Assembly (NCBI RefSeq): GCF_001467745.1 | Contig: NZ_LNYG01000008.1 | Span: forward strand, 27,698 to 87,601 | Reading direction: 5' to 3' | DNA length: 59,904 bases | DNA from: Legionella jamestowniensis | GTDB taxonomy: Bacteria; Pseudomonadota; Gammaproteobacteria; Legionellales; Legionellaceae | In this document: positions 1 to 9,743 of the stretch, piece after piece | Numbering within the stretch: the first letter of the stretch is position 1 | Layout of the letters: each line of letters begins with the position of its first letter | Notes under the pieces: generated by a model | The model's database searches: none | Told to the model about the DNA's origin: nothing | The model's input: the letters and a program-made list of their open reading frames with translations, nothing else | Position numbers and translations under genes: made by a program

Positions 1-21
1 AAATTTTTCACAAAGTTGAGG

Positions 22-303
22 TTAGGGTACCTGTTTCTTAGCTTCTTGAATAATTGATTCTACAATCTCGTTTTTAAAAAGCACATGCTCAGGTAGACCA
101 ATTGCTACAATGGATGGCGCTAAATCCATTAAGGTGCGTATCGCTTGATGTTTGTCTTCAGGCGAAGCACTCGCGCTTTCGAGTAATTCAATATTCGCAA
201 TAAAGGCCGCTACGGTGGCTTTTCTTACTTGAACTCCTTTAAATTGAGCATAGTCTGCCCCATCAGCCAAAATGCTTTCAGGGGAGATGGATTTTTGAGT
301 CAT
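22..303 (-). CDS. Small hypothetical protein, 93 aa
   Basis: The predicted 93-residue protein is acidic and mostly helical, with no signal peptide, membrane segment or recognised motif. It starts at an ATG at 303 and ends inside the window, so it is complete. The 194 bp separating it from the divergent large gene at 498 would hold both promoters. I do not recognise the family. Codon use looks like that of its neighbours and the reading frame is clean, which is the main support for it being real. Confidence 0.6.
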   Translation of the reverse strand: MTQKSISPESILADGADYAQFKGVQVRKATVAAFIANIELLESASASPEDKHQAIRTLMDLAPSIVAIGLPEHVLFKNEIVESIIQEAKKQVP

Positions 304-497
304 AGTGGTTTATTTCAATAGAAGCGTGTTCATCTTTATATCGTACATTATGAAATTAAACAATGCGCCAGCTTTTGACATTCTTTCTAAAATAATTAAT
401 TCTAGTTGACTATTTACTTACCTGTCGCTATTTTTCTTTTGCAAATATTTAACTCTGCGTCATACGAAGTAGGGACAAGCATGGATGGAATGACTCA

Positions 498-2420
498 ATG
501 AAGATTTTAAAAATAAAAGAATACCTTGATAGTTACGATGCCAACAAAGGCTATGGGCGCTCATTAAAGGAGGAGCCTCATATTGCTGAGCTGCGTCAGT
601 TTTATCTTGAAAGGGTTAAAAAGGCTGGAGATGAGTTAACCCCCGAAGAGTTACGTCAATTAGTTAAAATTTGTTTGGGCAAAAAAAACTGGAATGGTTC
701 AGAAAGTAGTAATACCTTTGATGCGCTTCTTAAAGAGCTTGGTGGAAGGAATGCGTTACAAAGACTAAAAGAAAATAAGCAGTTATCAGTCACCAATGTT
801 GGTCTGCTGGAGAAACATAAGGAATATGCAGAAAATTTATCATTATTAATTGAGGTATTAAAAGGTTATAGATTAGATGCATCACTTACAGAATTTGCCC
901 ATGAACTTCATTTGCCTCAATTACATGAAAAATTGAAAGACATTGCATCTCTAAAAGAAGCAAAAGTTTTGACAAAACAAACATTATTACTGACTGCCAA
1001 TAGCCCAGCACCTTGCACAATGACCAAATGTATTTTGTTGTTACAAGAACATGGGATTACTGGCGAAGCGATAAATTGTTTGTCTTCTTCAACTCTTATG
1101 AGTTCCACGTATACTATTTTAACGTTATTAGTTTCTATCAACCCCAAATTAATTAGTCCCAATCTTTCAGCAATCTGTAAGCTTGGACAACATACGTTGG
1201 ATTTTCTTGATATTCTTAAAGAGTTGGCCCAAGCCAAAGAGGCCGTCACTCAAAAGCACATTGAAATTTGTGTAAATCCTCACCTATTAAACGCAAGAGA
1301 GCGGATAACAAGTATATTAATCTTATTTCGCGAAGCGGGTTGGAATAGCGAAGCGAATTTATTCAGGCTGCTTGAAAGCGTTATTAAGAATGAGCATTTA
1401 AAAATCGGACTTGCGGTTGTAACACTACCAAAAAATAAATTAAAACCGGAACAGGCACAATTTATTCTGGATGCGCTTTTTAACTATCCTCAATTCTATA
1501 ACAGCTTAACAAACGCAGTAATTATCCTTACCCAGCATGAGCTATTAACTGATGAAAATTTAGCAATTATCATTCGCGAACCCCAGTATGCTGATAAGAT
1601 TGCTGAAGGGATAAACACTTTAAATGCAATATCTTTGGATAATAGTGACAATAAAAATGCCATTAGTAAAATACCTGAGCATGCAGCTTCAATGGCATCG
1701 TTGTTTAAACAACTGGTTAAAGCTAAGCAATTCTCTCCTGTAACTCGAGAGCTTGCCCTCAAACAACCGCATAATGCTGAAATAGCTGCAGGTATTTTAA
1801 GATTGTTACGCCTGGAGGCGATTAAGCTTGATGATGATGGTGAAAAAATTAATTTTTGTGAAGAATTGTTTAATAAAAATTTGATGACCTCAGAATTTTC
1901 TAATCTACTATCCACCTTGGATTATGTTGATCTCCTCAATGCGACTAATATTAGAAAATTAATCAATCATTCGCAGTTAATTCGCACTATAGCCAGTGCG
2001 TGTTGCTGTCTGGACAATAACAATCAGCTTAAGCAAGACAAATTTGATTTACTTTTTGAACATCCTAATCGAGCTCTCGCCGTTGCTCTCGCCCTTGATG
2101 GTCGTTTAAGACCGGTATTAAACGAGGGAAGTCATCAACCGCTCGATAATGGGGGTGAAGATTTTTTAGCGATTAGAAGAGCAGCAATACTTTTGGCGCA
2201 GGGGAGTAGAGGACAGGCTTTTTTTAAACCTGTAAAAATCAATATGAAACAACTTCAACAATTAGACAAATTGACTAAAATCGATTTAAGTGTTTTTGAT
2301 CCTGAAATTCAAAATCATCAACAGCAGGAGCTTTTAATAAAAATCGCGCAGCAGTGTGGTAATGGCTATTTAGAAGAAGACACGGCCTATCATGTGGCTG
2401 CTGATGTATTGACAATGTAA
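498..2420 (+). CDS. Large helical-repeat protein, effector-like, function unknown
   Basis: This 640-residue protein has no signal peptide or membrane span and reads as almost entirely alpha-helical. The second half contains degenerate repeats of a pattern in which a short L-x-x-[DE]-[EK] segment is followed by a helix, a P-x-x-A step and another helix; examples are around LLTDENLAIII and REPQYADKIAEG (about residues 345-370), LKQPHNAEIAAGIL (about 430) and LFEHPNRALAVALAL (about 525). Such repeats occur in large Legionella proteins of unknown role. The C-terminal stretch contains an acidic pair (YLEED) followed by hydrophobic residues, compatible with but not proof of a Dot/Icm secretion signal. 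An ATG 17 bp upstream stops after six codons, so 498 is the supported start. Confidence 0.8.
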   Translation: MKILKIKEYLDSYDANKGYGRSLKEEPHIAELRQFYLERVKKAGDELTPEELRQLVKICLGKKNWNGSESSNTFDALLKELGGRNALQRLKENKQLSVTNVGLLEKHKEYAENLSLLIEVLKGYRLDASLTEFAHELHLPQLHEKLKDIASLKEAKVLTKQTLLLTANSPAPCTMTKCILLLQEHGITGEAINCLSSSTLMSSTYTILTLLVSINPKLISPNLSAICKLGQHTLDFLDILKELAQAKEAVTQKHIEICVNPHLLNARERITSILILFREAGWNSEANLFRLLESVIKNEHLKIGLAVVTLPKNKLKPEQAQFILDALFNYPQFYNSLTNAVIILTQHELLTDENLAIIIREPQYADKIAEGINTLNAISLDNSDNKNAISKIPEHAASMASLFKQLVKAKQFSPVTRELALKQPHNAEIAAGILRLLRLEAIKLDDDGEKINFCEELFNKNLMTSEFSNLLSTLDYVDLLNATNIRKLINHSQLIRTIASACCCLDNNNQLKQDKFDLLFEHPNRALAVALALDGRLRPVLNEGSHQPLDNGGEDFLAIRRAAILLAQGSRGQAFFKPVKINMKQLQQLDKLTKIDLSVFDPEIQNHQQQELLIKIAQQCGNGYLEEDTAYHVAADVLTM

Positions 2421-2480
2421 GGGGAGTAGGGGTTAAGCTCCTATTGCAAATTAATTCATAGTGAATGCCCATGCTAGGAA

Positions 2481-4853
2481 TTAATTATTTTTTTCTAACC
2501 AGATCTTAATTGTTTTTTTTGTATCCTCCACGACTGATATTAATTGATGAAATAGTTTATCAAGTAATTCATTGTGTCCAGTTTTTTGATAGCGCTCTAG
2601 GTGTTGGCAGGCGTAATGCATCCTTACTGCACTACAATAAATAGCACCACTTTTCATGGTATGAGCCAGATTTCTAACTTCATCCCAATTATTTTGCTTA
2701 TAGGCTTCTTGAATTTTAACTTCTTCTACGGGCAAGGTTTCATTAATCATCGTGGTTAAAAGCTCCTGTAGAATATTCATATTCCCAAGCGTAGCCAACC
2801 CCTTTTCAATATCCAATAAGGGTAAGTGCCTTATTTTAAAAAGTTCGTCCTCCCCATTCTCAACGTGGGCATCCAAAGCCTTATTGGGCTGGATTTGTTG
2901 ATTTGTGATTTTACATTGGAAAGCATCTAACATAATTTGTAAATTCTTATTGGTAATTGGCTTAGTAAATAACCCATTCATCCCTGCACGTAAAGATTGC
3001 GCTTCGGCTGTCTGTACAGCATGGCCGGTTAAACCATAGATAAGCACAGGAGTAATTTTCGGATTTTCTTTTTCAAGTGCACGAATTTGTTGTGTCATTT
3101 CATTCCCTGAAATGCCTGGTAACCCAATGTCTGTGATGATTAAATCAAAATGCTCATTTGTAGCAAGTTCTAAACCTTCTTCACCAGAAATTGCAGACTT
3201 ATAGGGGCAACCTGCTTTAGCAACAATGGCTTCCAGAACCTTCAGCGCCACCATATTATCTTCCACAAGCAAAATAGTTGGCATATGGCCCGAGGGAGTG
3301 ATAGACGTAGGGGTAGTTGACTTTGCATGCGCAATTTTTTTAGGGGGAGGAGGAAAGTCGTTTACTTTAAGTGGGATGGTAAAGAAAAAACTGGTTCCTT
3401 TTCCTTCCTCACTTTCAAGTTGAATCGTTCCACCTAATATGTGGATGTATTTTTCGACAATATGCAGTCCCACACCATGTCCATGGTGATCATCTTTATA
3501 AGAAGGAGAAACACGATAAAATCGTTCGAATACTTTATTTTGTGCCTTTTTGGGGATGCCTTTTCCTGTGTCTGAAACTTTAAAAACCAAAAATTTTTGC
3601 TGATTAGAAGTCTGCAAATCTACCGATAATCGAATAGTGCCGTGATCGGTAAATTTAATAGCATTACCTAACAAATTTAACAGAATGCGACTTAGCTTAA
3701 AGCGATCGGTGGTAATAATAGAAGGAATATCTGATGAAATGTTCAAATCAAAATGAATTCCTTTTTGTCGCATTGCGGGTTGTTCCAATTGGCTTAAATC
3801 CTCAAGACATGCTTGCAAACAAAATGATTCCTGGTGGAGGTCATCTTCATTCATGTGCTCGGCCGATACGACATCCAATACACCGTTTAAAAATTTTAAT
3901 AGTTGCTCGCCACTGTCATTTACCCAGCTTGCATACTGTTTTTCTTCCGGAGTTTTAAGCGTTTCTTCCAGCATTTTTGACATCCCAATAATGCCAGTGA
4001 GGGGGGTTCGAATATCATGACTCATATTGGCTAAAAATTCCGTTTTGGCTTGACTGGCTTCTTCAGCGATTTCCTTGGCTATTTTTAAGTCGGCCTGTGT
4101 TTTTTTAAGCTCGGTAATATCGAGGGAATTACCTAAAATGCCAATGATATTTCCTTCATCATCTAAAAGAGGCATTTTAATTACGGTAAAGTACATTATT
4201 TTTCCATCGCGAGTAACCGTTTCTTCGAAAAAGATAGGTTTTTTTACCTTGATAACTTGTTCATCATGCCTTTTTAGCTCGTCTGCATGCTCAGGCCATA
4301 AATCATAATCGGTTTTTCCCACGATATCTTTCATAGACTTAAAACCAAGCGTTTTAAGCAAAATTTCATTACAGCCTAGGTATTCCTCATCTTTATTTTT
4401 CCAATAAAAATTACCAGGCACGCATGCTGAAATTTTTTTAATTTGTTCAAACATAGTCACGCTTTGCAAAGCAAGACGTTTTTTATCAGTAATGTCTTTA
4501 CCTAAGATAATTAAATTTAGTTGATCAGCAGAGCGCTTGAATTTCCAAATAATATATTGTTTTGTATTATGATGATAAAAAACTCGCTCATAGTCTTCGA
4601 GTTTCCCTTGACGGATGGCTTTAACTTTCGATAAAGAAAAGGGGCGCCTGTAACTAGGATTTGAATAAATTGATTCCAAAGGCTTACCCAATAAATCAGG
4701 TTTTTTCCAATCCAATAGTGCTTCTGTCACAGCATTGAAATCAATAATATGAAAATTTGCATCTAAAATAATAATACTATCATCTGATAATGAAAGTAGG
4801 GTTTCCAATTGGAAAAGAGAGGTGGATATTGTCGACGGGGATTGCTTTTCCAT
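2481..4853 (-). CDS. PAS-PAS hybrid sensor histidine kinase with REC and Hpt domains
   Basis: This 790-residue cytoplasmic phosphorelay protein would sense a signal through its N-terminal domains and pass phosphate His to Asp to His. Two PAS domains (about 15-125 and 140-255) precede a HisKA dimerisation domain with the phosphorylatable His in NMSHDIRTP (H279). The HATPase domain follows, with an N box (NLLGNAIKF), a DTGKGIP box and a GHGVGLHIV box. A receiver domain has D575 in ITDIGLPG and K631, and a C-terminal Hpt domain has H731 in AHTMKSG. There is no transmembrane segment, so the ligand is probably intracellular or membrane-permeant. It has no DNA-binding output, so a separate regulator must receive the phosphate. 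It begins 23 bp after the synthetase gene on the same strand, so the two are probably co-transcribed. Confidence 0.93.
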   Translation of the reverse strand: MEKQSPSTISTSLFQLETLLSLSDDSIIILDANFHIIDFNAVTEALLDWKKPDLLGKPLESIYSNPSYRRPFSLSKVKAIRQGKLEDYERVFYHHNTKQYIIWKFKRSADQLNLIILGKDITDKKRLALQSVTMFEQIKKISACVPGNFYWKNKDEEYLGCNEILLKTLGFKSMKDIVGKTDYDLWPEHADELKRHDEQVIKVKKPIFFEETVTRDGKIMYFTVIKMPLLDDEGNIIGILGNSLDITELKKTQADLKIAKEIAEEASQAKTEFLANMSHDIRTPLTGIIGMSKMLEETLKTPEEKQYASWVNDSGEQLLKFLNGVLDVVSAEHMNEDDLHQESFCLQACLEDLSQLEQPAMRQKGIHFDLNISSDIPSIITTDRFKLSRILLNLLGNAIKFTDHGTIRLSVDLQTSNQQKFLVFKVSDTGKGIPKKAQNKVFERFYRVSPSYKDDHHGHGVGLHIVEKYIHILGGTIQLESEEGKGTSFFFTIPLKVNDFPPPPKKIAHAKSTTPTSITPSGHMPTILLVEDNMVALKVLEAIVAKAGCPYKSAISGEEGLELATNEHFDLIITDIGLPGISGNEMTQQIRALEKENPKITPVLIYGLTGHAVQTAEAQSLRAGMNGLFTKPITNKNLQIMLDAFQCKITNQQIQPNKALDAHVENGEDELFKIRHLPLLDIEKGLATLGNMNILQELLTTMINETLPVEEVKIQEAYKQNNWDEVRNLAHTMKSGAIYCSAVRMHYACQHLERYQKTGHNELLDKLFHQLISVVEDTKKTIKIWLEKNN

Positions 4854-4876
4854 TATCAGAGCTACCTACTAGTGTC

Positions 4877-7800
4877 TTACTTTTTCATTAAAAATCCCTT
4901 TTGTTCCAGGAAACTAAAATATATATCCAGTAACTGTGAATTTACTAAGGGAAATTCCATATTATTTTCTCTAAAAGCATAGTGTGTATTTTGATTATTT
5001 GCATGTGAAATTTTGTTTAAGGCTTTCATCCAGTCATTATCATTTTGATTTATATACAAAGTCAAAAGGGAATAAAGCGTATTTTGAGAGTCTATTTCTT
5101 TTGAAAGCTTTGCACGCCATTCATTGGGGGGTAATAATGATAATTCATAACCGCGGTTTAAGAGGTAAGCCATTAACTCTTTCCACAACAATTTATTCGG
5201 ATTCGCCAGATTAAAGACATGATAAGGAATATTTTGATTTAATGAGCTTTTAACAATCATCTGACTTACAACATTAACGGGTAGAATATCTAGCGAAATA
5301 TCCCAGGCTGGCGCATAGCCTAACTGAAGACATCCTTTAACCAGCATTAATAAGTGATTTTGTTCTGCAGCAATAAAACCAGAAATTGAATCGCCCAAGA
5401 TCCATCCAGGCCTGTATATTTTCACGGGCAATTGTTGTTGATGGGCTTTTGCAAGCAATTCTTCCGCCACTAATTTGGTTTGACTGTAACCATCAGCCGG
5501 GGGTGGATTGGGATGTGTATAAATAAAATCTTCGATGATTGTATTTAGCGGGTTAGTATAGTTTCCTGCAGCAGACAGGGTTGAGACATAATGTACTGGT
5601 ATTTGTTTTTTGATAGTCGCAAGCTTCAAGATCTCTTTAACGCTTAATACATTGGCAGCGCGTAACATATCATAGCTGTATAAATGATGAACTGCTGCAC
5701 CATTGTGGTAGATAATATCAATTTTCTCAGACAGCATCATAAACTCTTCAATGGCCAGCCCTAAATAAGATTTTTCCAAATCACCAACCAATAGATGTAT
5801 TCGCTTGCTACCCACTAATTCAGGGTACTGTTGCAGTGCATTATCGAGTTTTTTGATGGCTTCTTCAGAGTCATTTGCTCTCACCAAACAATAAATCTCG
5901 GCTGCAGTAAGGGTGTGAAGTTGGTAAAGGAGGTTTGCACCTAGAAAACCTGTTGCCCCCGTTAATAGCACGCTTTGTGGTTTATCTTTGTACAATTGAA
6001 GTTCTCTGGGGTAAGAAGGCAAGCTTAATTCCGTATCAAACTGCCAATGCGCCATAAATGAGGATTGCTCCGTCTCAGAATGTATATTGGCTTCTATCAA
6101 TTGCGCTAGATAAGCGATGGTTGGTTTTTCAAGGAATTGTTGCAAGGGCAAATCATAGTGTAATTGATCTTTCATCTTTAAAACCATTTGGGTTACCATT
6201 AAAGAATGACCGCCCAAATCAAAAAAGGAATCATGAATACCGACCTGGTCAAGCCCAAACAATTCACACCAGATTCTTTCAATCTCTTTTTCAATGGGTG
6301 TGTGAGGCGCGACGTATTCTGCGCGCAAGGCGTGCATTGAAAAGTCAGGGGCAGGTAGTTTTTCGAAATTTACTTTTCCATTTAGCGTTAAAGGGATTGT
6401 GTCAATGGTAATAAAAAAACTTGGAATCATATATGCAGGCAGCTGTGTAGCCATATATTGTTGAATATTTGCAATAGGTGTTTCAAATTTAAGAACAATA
6501 TAAGCAATGATGAATTTTTGATGTTTTTCATTTTCATAAACACGAACAGCACATTGATCAATGGCTTCATAGTGCGACAAAATGGAGTTGATAGCTTCTA
6601 GCTCTACGCGAAAGCCACGTATTTTTACCTGATTATCTTGGCGACTAAGATAATCAATATTACCATCCGGTAGCCAGCGTACCATATCGCCAGTTTTATA
6701 TAGCAGGGTTTGATTTGTTTCATCAAAGGGATTCGGGATGAAGCGGGAGGCTGTAATTTCAGGGCGGTTTAGATAGCCAAGCGCGACCCCTGCACCCCCA
6801 GTATACAATTCTCCGGGCGCCCCAATCGGAGTGGGTTGAAGATGTGTGTCAAGAATATACACAGTGGTATTGGCAATGGGCTTTCCAATGGGGATGGATT
6901 GGTAAGCTTCTTTTTTGGCTTCAATGGGATAAGTCGTGGTGAAGGTTGTATTTTCCGTAGGTCCATAACCGTTTAGAACGCTTTGTGGGGCTCCCTTTGC
7001 GCATCGTACCACCTTCATTATCTGCTCTGTATTTAATACATCGCCTCCCACTAACAAATACGAAAGCGTACTAAACATCGAAGGATTAATTGACGCATAT
7101 TGATTGAATAACGCCGAAGTCAGCCATAGGATGGTAATTTCTTTTTTGGCTAAAAAGCGGGCGAAATGTGAAACATTTAGTAGTATTTCATGAGGCACGG
7201 CAACAAGTGTTGCCCCATTTAATAAAGCCCCCCAGATTTCAAACGTTGCAGCATCAAAACTAATACTTGCGGCTTGTGCGATGCGATCATTGGGTGTTAT
7301 TTGGATGTAGTTGGTTGTTTTAACCAGTCGGTTAATGCCTCGATGAGGAATCATAACCCCTTTAGGCTTTCCTGTTGTTCCTGAGGTGTAAATAATATAG
7401 GCTAAATGATTCGGCTCTACCTGGGTAAAATTTAAATTATCACTGTTTTCATGGGCAGCTTCTTTCGTTAGGTTGTCAAAAACGAGTAAAGGAACATTCT
7501 GATTATCACAACAAACTTGCATTTTATCTTTTACAGAATTGGAAGATAAGGCCAAAGTGGCATTACTATCGCTTAAAATAAATTGTATATGAGAGGAAGG
7601 ATAATTGGTGTCGATAGGAATATAGGCAGCCCCCGATTTTAAGATAGCCAGTAAGCCTACTATTAAATGAATTTCCTGATCCGTACAAATGGCCACATGG
7701 GCGCCAGGCTGCACTCCTTGTTTCTGTAATAACCGTGCAAATTGATTAGATCGCTCATTTAAGGCCTGATAGGTGAGCGATTGTTTTTCATAAGCAAGTG

Positions 7801-9586
7801 CAAGTTGTGAAGGTGTTTTTTGTACTTGCTCTAAGAAAACCTCAATTACGTTTTTATTCTTTCCATAAGGAGTTTGGGTATCATTCCAATTAATCAGCAG
7901 CTGCTTTAATTCTTTTTCAGTCAGAAGTGGCAACTTGGAAATAGGCGTTGCTGGTTGTTTAAACATTGCATTAATAAGGACAGAGAGATGCTGTATACTA
8001 TTCTGAATGACTGCTTTTAAATTATCGTTTTTTTCGTGACTATACCATTGAACTTTGTAGGTATTGGAAATAGTGATAATGACGGCGGCAGGAATAGTTT
8101 CTATTTGAGTTGCTAATCCTTGTTCATGGCCTATAAGAACCGCTATAGGGTAAAAACTTGGGCTTGATGACAAATCTGGATAACGGTAAAAAATATCTTT
8201 CGAAAAACTTAAATGTTTATCTAGTTTTAGTATCTGATTAAAAAATTTATTGAGGGCTTTTTCTACGGTGTAATCCTCTTCGAATTCAATTGAAAAAGGT
8301 ACTACTTGGGCGAATAGGGGGATAAGGGGTTCAGAGAGTTGCTGTAATTTAGAATGAGAAAAACCTACCCCCAATTTTTCCTTATTCCCTAAACGATAAA
8401 GATAAATTAACAAAGCTCCAAATAATAAGTTGCAAGGATTATTAGGATATTCATTCGTAGGAAACGAAAATAAAGACGAGGCATCCAGGCTTGCAATACA
8501 TTCCAGTGAATGGTTGGGGAGGTTAGCTGAAAGCGTTTGAAAAGGAAGGAAGGCGGGATTAAAATGTTTTTTCTGTCTTACCCAAAACAGCTCATGGATA
8601 GAGTAAATCTCATAAAGGTATTCATATTCAAGTAATACTTTTTCCAATTCAGATGGCAGTATAGTACCTTTCTTCAAATGCAAAGCTTTGGCAATATCTG
8701 CCAGGTTAGACGAGCTACCATCTAATGCAATGACTTGCTCTAATTGGATAATTTTAGTTCTTGTAGCAATTTTCCAGTAGTTAGATGAAACCTCCAACAA
8801 GGTACCAGGCGGGTTAGTGCTGTGTTCATCAAGCATATGCAGTTGAGTAATAAGAAAAAAATGTTTCCCAATGTTGAATTTAGGTAAGCCCAATCTGTTA
8901 TTGTAATGATGACCTAAACTCAATGCCCGGCATACCCTATCAATGCTCTCTCCGGCATCATTCCAGTTGATCCAGCCACCATGCCGCGGCTTTTTATAAT
9001 AATCAAAGTAGGTGCGATGTGCTAAATCCTGGGGAGTTGAGCGGACACATTGAAAGCTTAAATCATAAACCAATTCCTTAAAGGTATTAATTGCTTCCTT
9101 GTAACACTTAACCCCCAGGCTTAATCCCGTTTCATTCGATTCTATTTCAATTAACGCTTGCTTTAGGATGTCACCGGCGTCAATTTCTTCTACCATCTGG
9201 TGCCAGGTTACCCCATGCACAGTTTCACTATGTAGAATTGCCCACGATGGAGCATGAAGACCTGCATATTTAGGCAGAGGGGCATTATGGTAATTAATTG
9301 CCATGCATTTTGCTCGTTTCAGCAAAGAAAGGGGAAGAATGGAGCCATTAATGACACTAAATAAATAATCAAATGAAGTGATTGATAAAACAGGCATTGC
9401 GTCTGCAAGTTTTCTAAAATAAGGTATCTTTCTCGCGAGGGAGAAATCCTCTGCACTTGCAAGAGGGGAAATAATACCGAGTATAGAATGATGGTGTGAT
9501 AAAAGAATCTCGGCACATTCAAGCAAGAGATGATCTTCGCCAATCAAATAACAAGTAAATAGTTTCTTTTCCAAGAAAAAATCCAT
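4877..9586 (-). CDS. Single-module NRPS: formyltransferase / half condensation / adenylation (Val-like) / carrier / reductase
   Basis: This 1569-residue synthetase combines five parts. Residues 1 to about 310 are a formyltransferase with N98, H100 and the DAGD motif (136-139) of 10-formyl-tetrahydrofolate enzymes, plus a C-terminal FMT-like subdomain. Residues about 330-545 resemble only the C-lobe of a condensation domain; no HHxxxDG is present. The adenylation domain (about 560-1080) has YTSGTTGKPKG, NGYGPTE, YKTGDM and the catalytic Lys K1071. Aligning by eye to GrsA gives pocket residues D778, A779, F782, W821, L845, G847, G873, T881, F882, K1071 (DAFWLGGTFK), close to published valine codes. 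The carrier has S1128 in DLGGHSL. The terminal thioester reductase has TGATGFLG and T1336/Y1367/K1371. Inferred product: N-formylvaline released as aldehyde or alcohol. No obvious Shine-Dalgarno precedes the ATG. Confidence 0.93.
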   Translation of the reverse strand: MDFFLEKKLFTCYLIGEDHLLLECAEILLSHHHSILGIISPLASAEDFSLARKIPYFRKLADAMPVLSITSFDYLFSVINGSILPLSLLKRAKCMAINYHNAPLPKYAGLHAPSWAILHSETVHGVTWHQMVEEIDAGDILKQALIEIESNETGLSLGVKCYKEAINTFKELVYDLSFQCVRSTPQDLAHRTYFDYYKKPRHGGWINWNDAGESIDRVCRALSLGHHYNNRLGLPKFNIGKHFFLITQLHMLDEHSTNPPGTLLEVSSNYWKIATRTKIIQLEQVIALDGSSSNLADIAKALHLKKGTILPSELEKVLLEYEYLYEIYSIHELFWVRQKKHFNPAFLPFQTLSANLPNHSLECIASLDASSLFSFPTNEYPNNPCNLLFGALLIYLYRLGNKEKLGVGFSHSKLQQLSEPLIPLFAQVVPFSIEFEEDYTVEKALNKFFNQILKLDKHLSFSKDIFYRYPDLSSSPSFYPIAVLIGHEQGLATQIETIPAAVIITISNTYKVQWYSHEKNDNLKAVIQNSIQHLSVLINAMFKQPATPISKLPLLTEKELKQLLINWNDTQTPYGKNKNVIEVFLEQVQKTPSQLALAYEKQSLTYQALNERSNQFARLLQKQGVQPGAHVAICTDQEIHLIVGLLAILKSGAAYIPIDTNYPSSHIQFILSDSNATLALSSNSVKDKMQVCCDNQNVPLLVFDNLTKEAAHENSDNLNFTQVEPNHLAYIIYTSGTTGKPKGVMIPHRGINRLVKTTNYIQITPNDRIAQAASISFDAATFEIWGALLNGATLVAVPHEILLNVSHFARFLAKKEITILWLTSALFNQYASINPSMFSTLSYLLVGGDVLNTEQIMKVVRCAKGAPQSVLNGYGPTENTTFTTTYPIEAKKEAYQSIPIGKPIANTTVYILDTHLQPTPIGAPGELYTGGAGVALGYLNRPEITASRFIPNPFDETNQTLLYKTGDMVRWLPDGNIDYLSRQDNQVKIRGFRVELEAINSILSHYEAIDQCAVRVYENEKHQKFIIAYIVLKFETPIANIQQYMATQLPAYMIPSFFITIDTIPLTLNGKVNFEKLPAPDFSMHALRAEYVAPHTPIEKEIERIWCELFGLDQVGIHDSFFDLGGHSLMVTQMVLKMKDQLHYDLPLQQFLEKPTIAYLAQLIEANIHSETEQSSFMAHWQFDTELSLPSYPRELQLYKDKPQSVLLTGATGFLGANLLYQLHTLTAAEIYCLVRANDSEEAIKKLDNALQQYPELVGSKRIHLLVGDLEKSYLGLAIEEFMMLSEKIDIIYHNGAAVHHLYSYDMLRAANVLSVKEILKLATIKKQIPVHYVSTLSAAGNYTNPLNTIIEDFIYTHPNPPPADGYSQTKLVAEELLAKAHQQQLPVKIYRPGWILGDSISGFIAAEQNHLLMLVKGCLQLGYAPAWDISLDILPVNVVSQMIVKSSLNQNIPYHVFNLANPNKLLWKELMAYLLNRGYELSLLPPNEWRAKLSKEIDSQNTLYSLLTLYINQNDNDWMKALNKISHANNQNTHYAFRENNMEFPLVNSQLLDIYFSFLEQKGFLMKK

Positions 9587-9743
9587 ATTTTTTTATGACC
9601 ATTAGTGGCTATTTTAGCGCGTTAAGGCAAAAAAATACACAGTCTATATTTTTAATAACTTGTTGCGTTCTTAAATGAGCAATATCAAGCCTGAGCAGCC
9701 ATAAAAAATTAATTGAAACGAAATTTATTTTTTAGCGGGGAGT

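Noticed and set aside
6058..6411. Plus-strand open frame of 117 codons inside the synthetase gene
   Set aside because: It lies opposite conserved carrier/adenylation motifs of the synthetase, has no ribosome site and an implausible composition.
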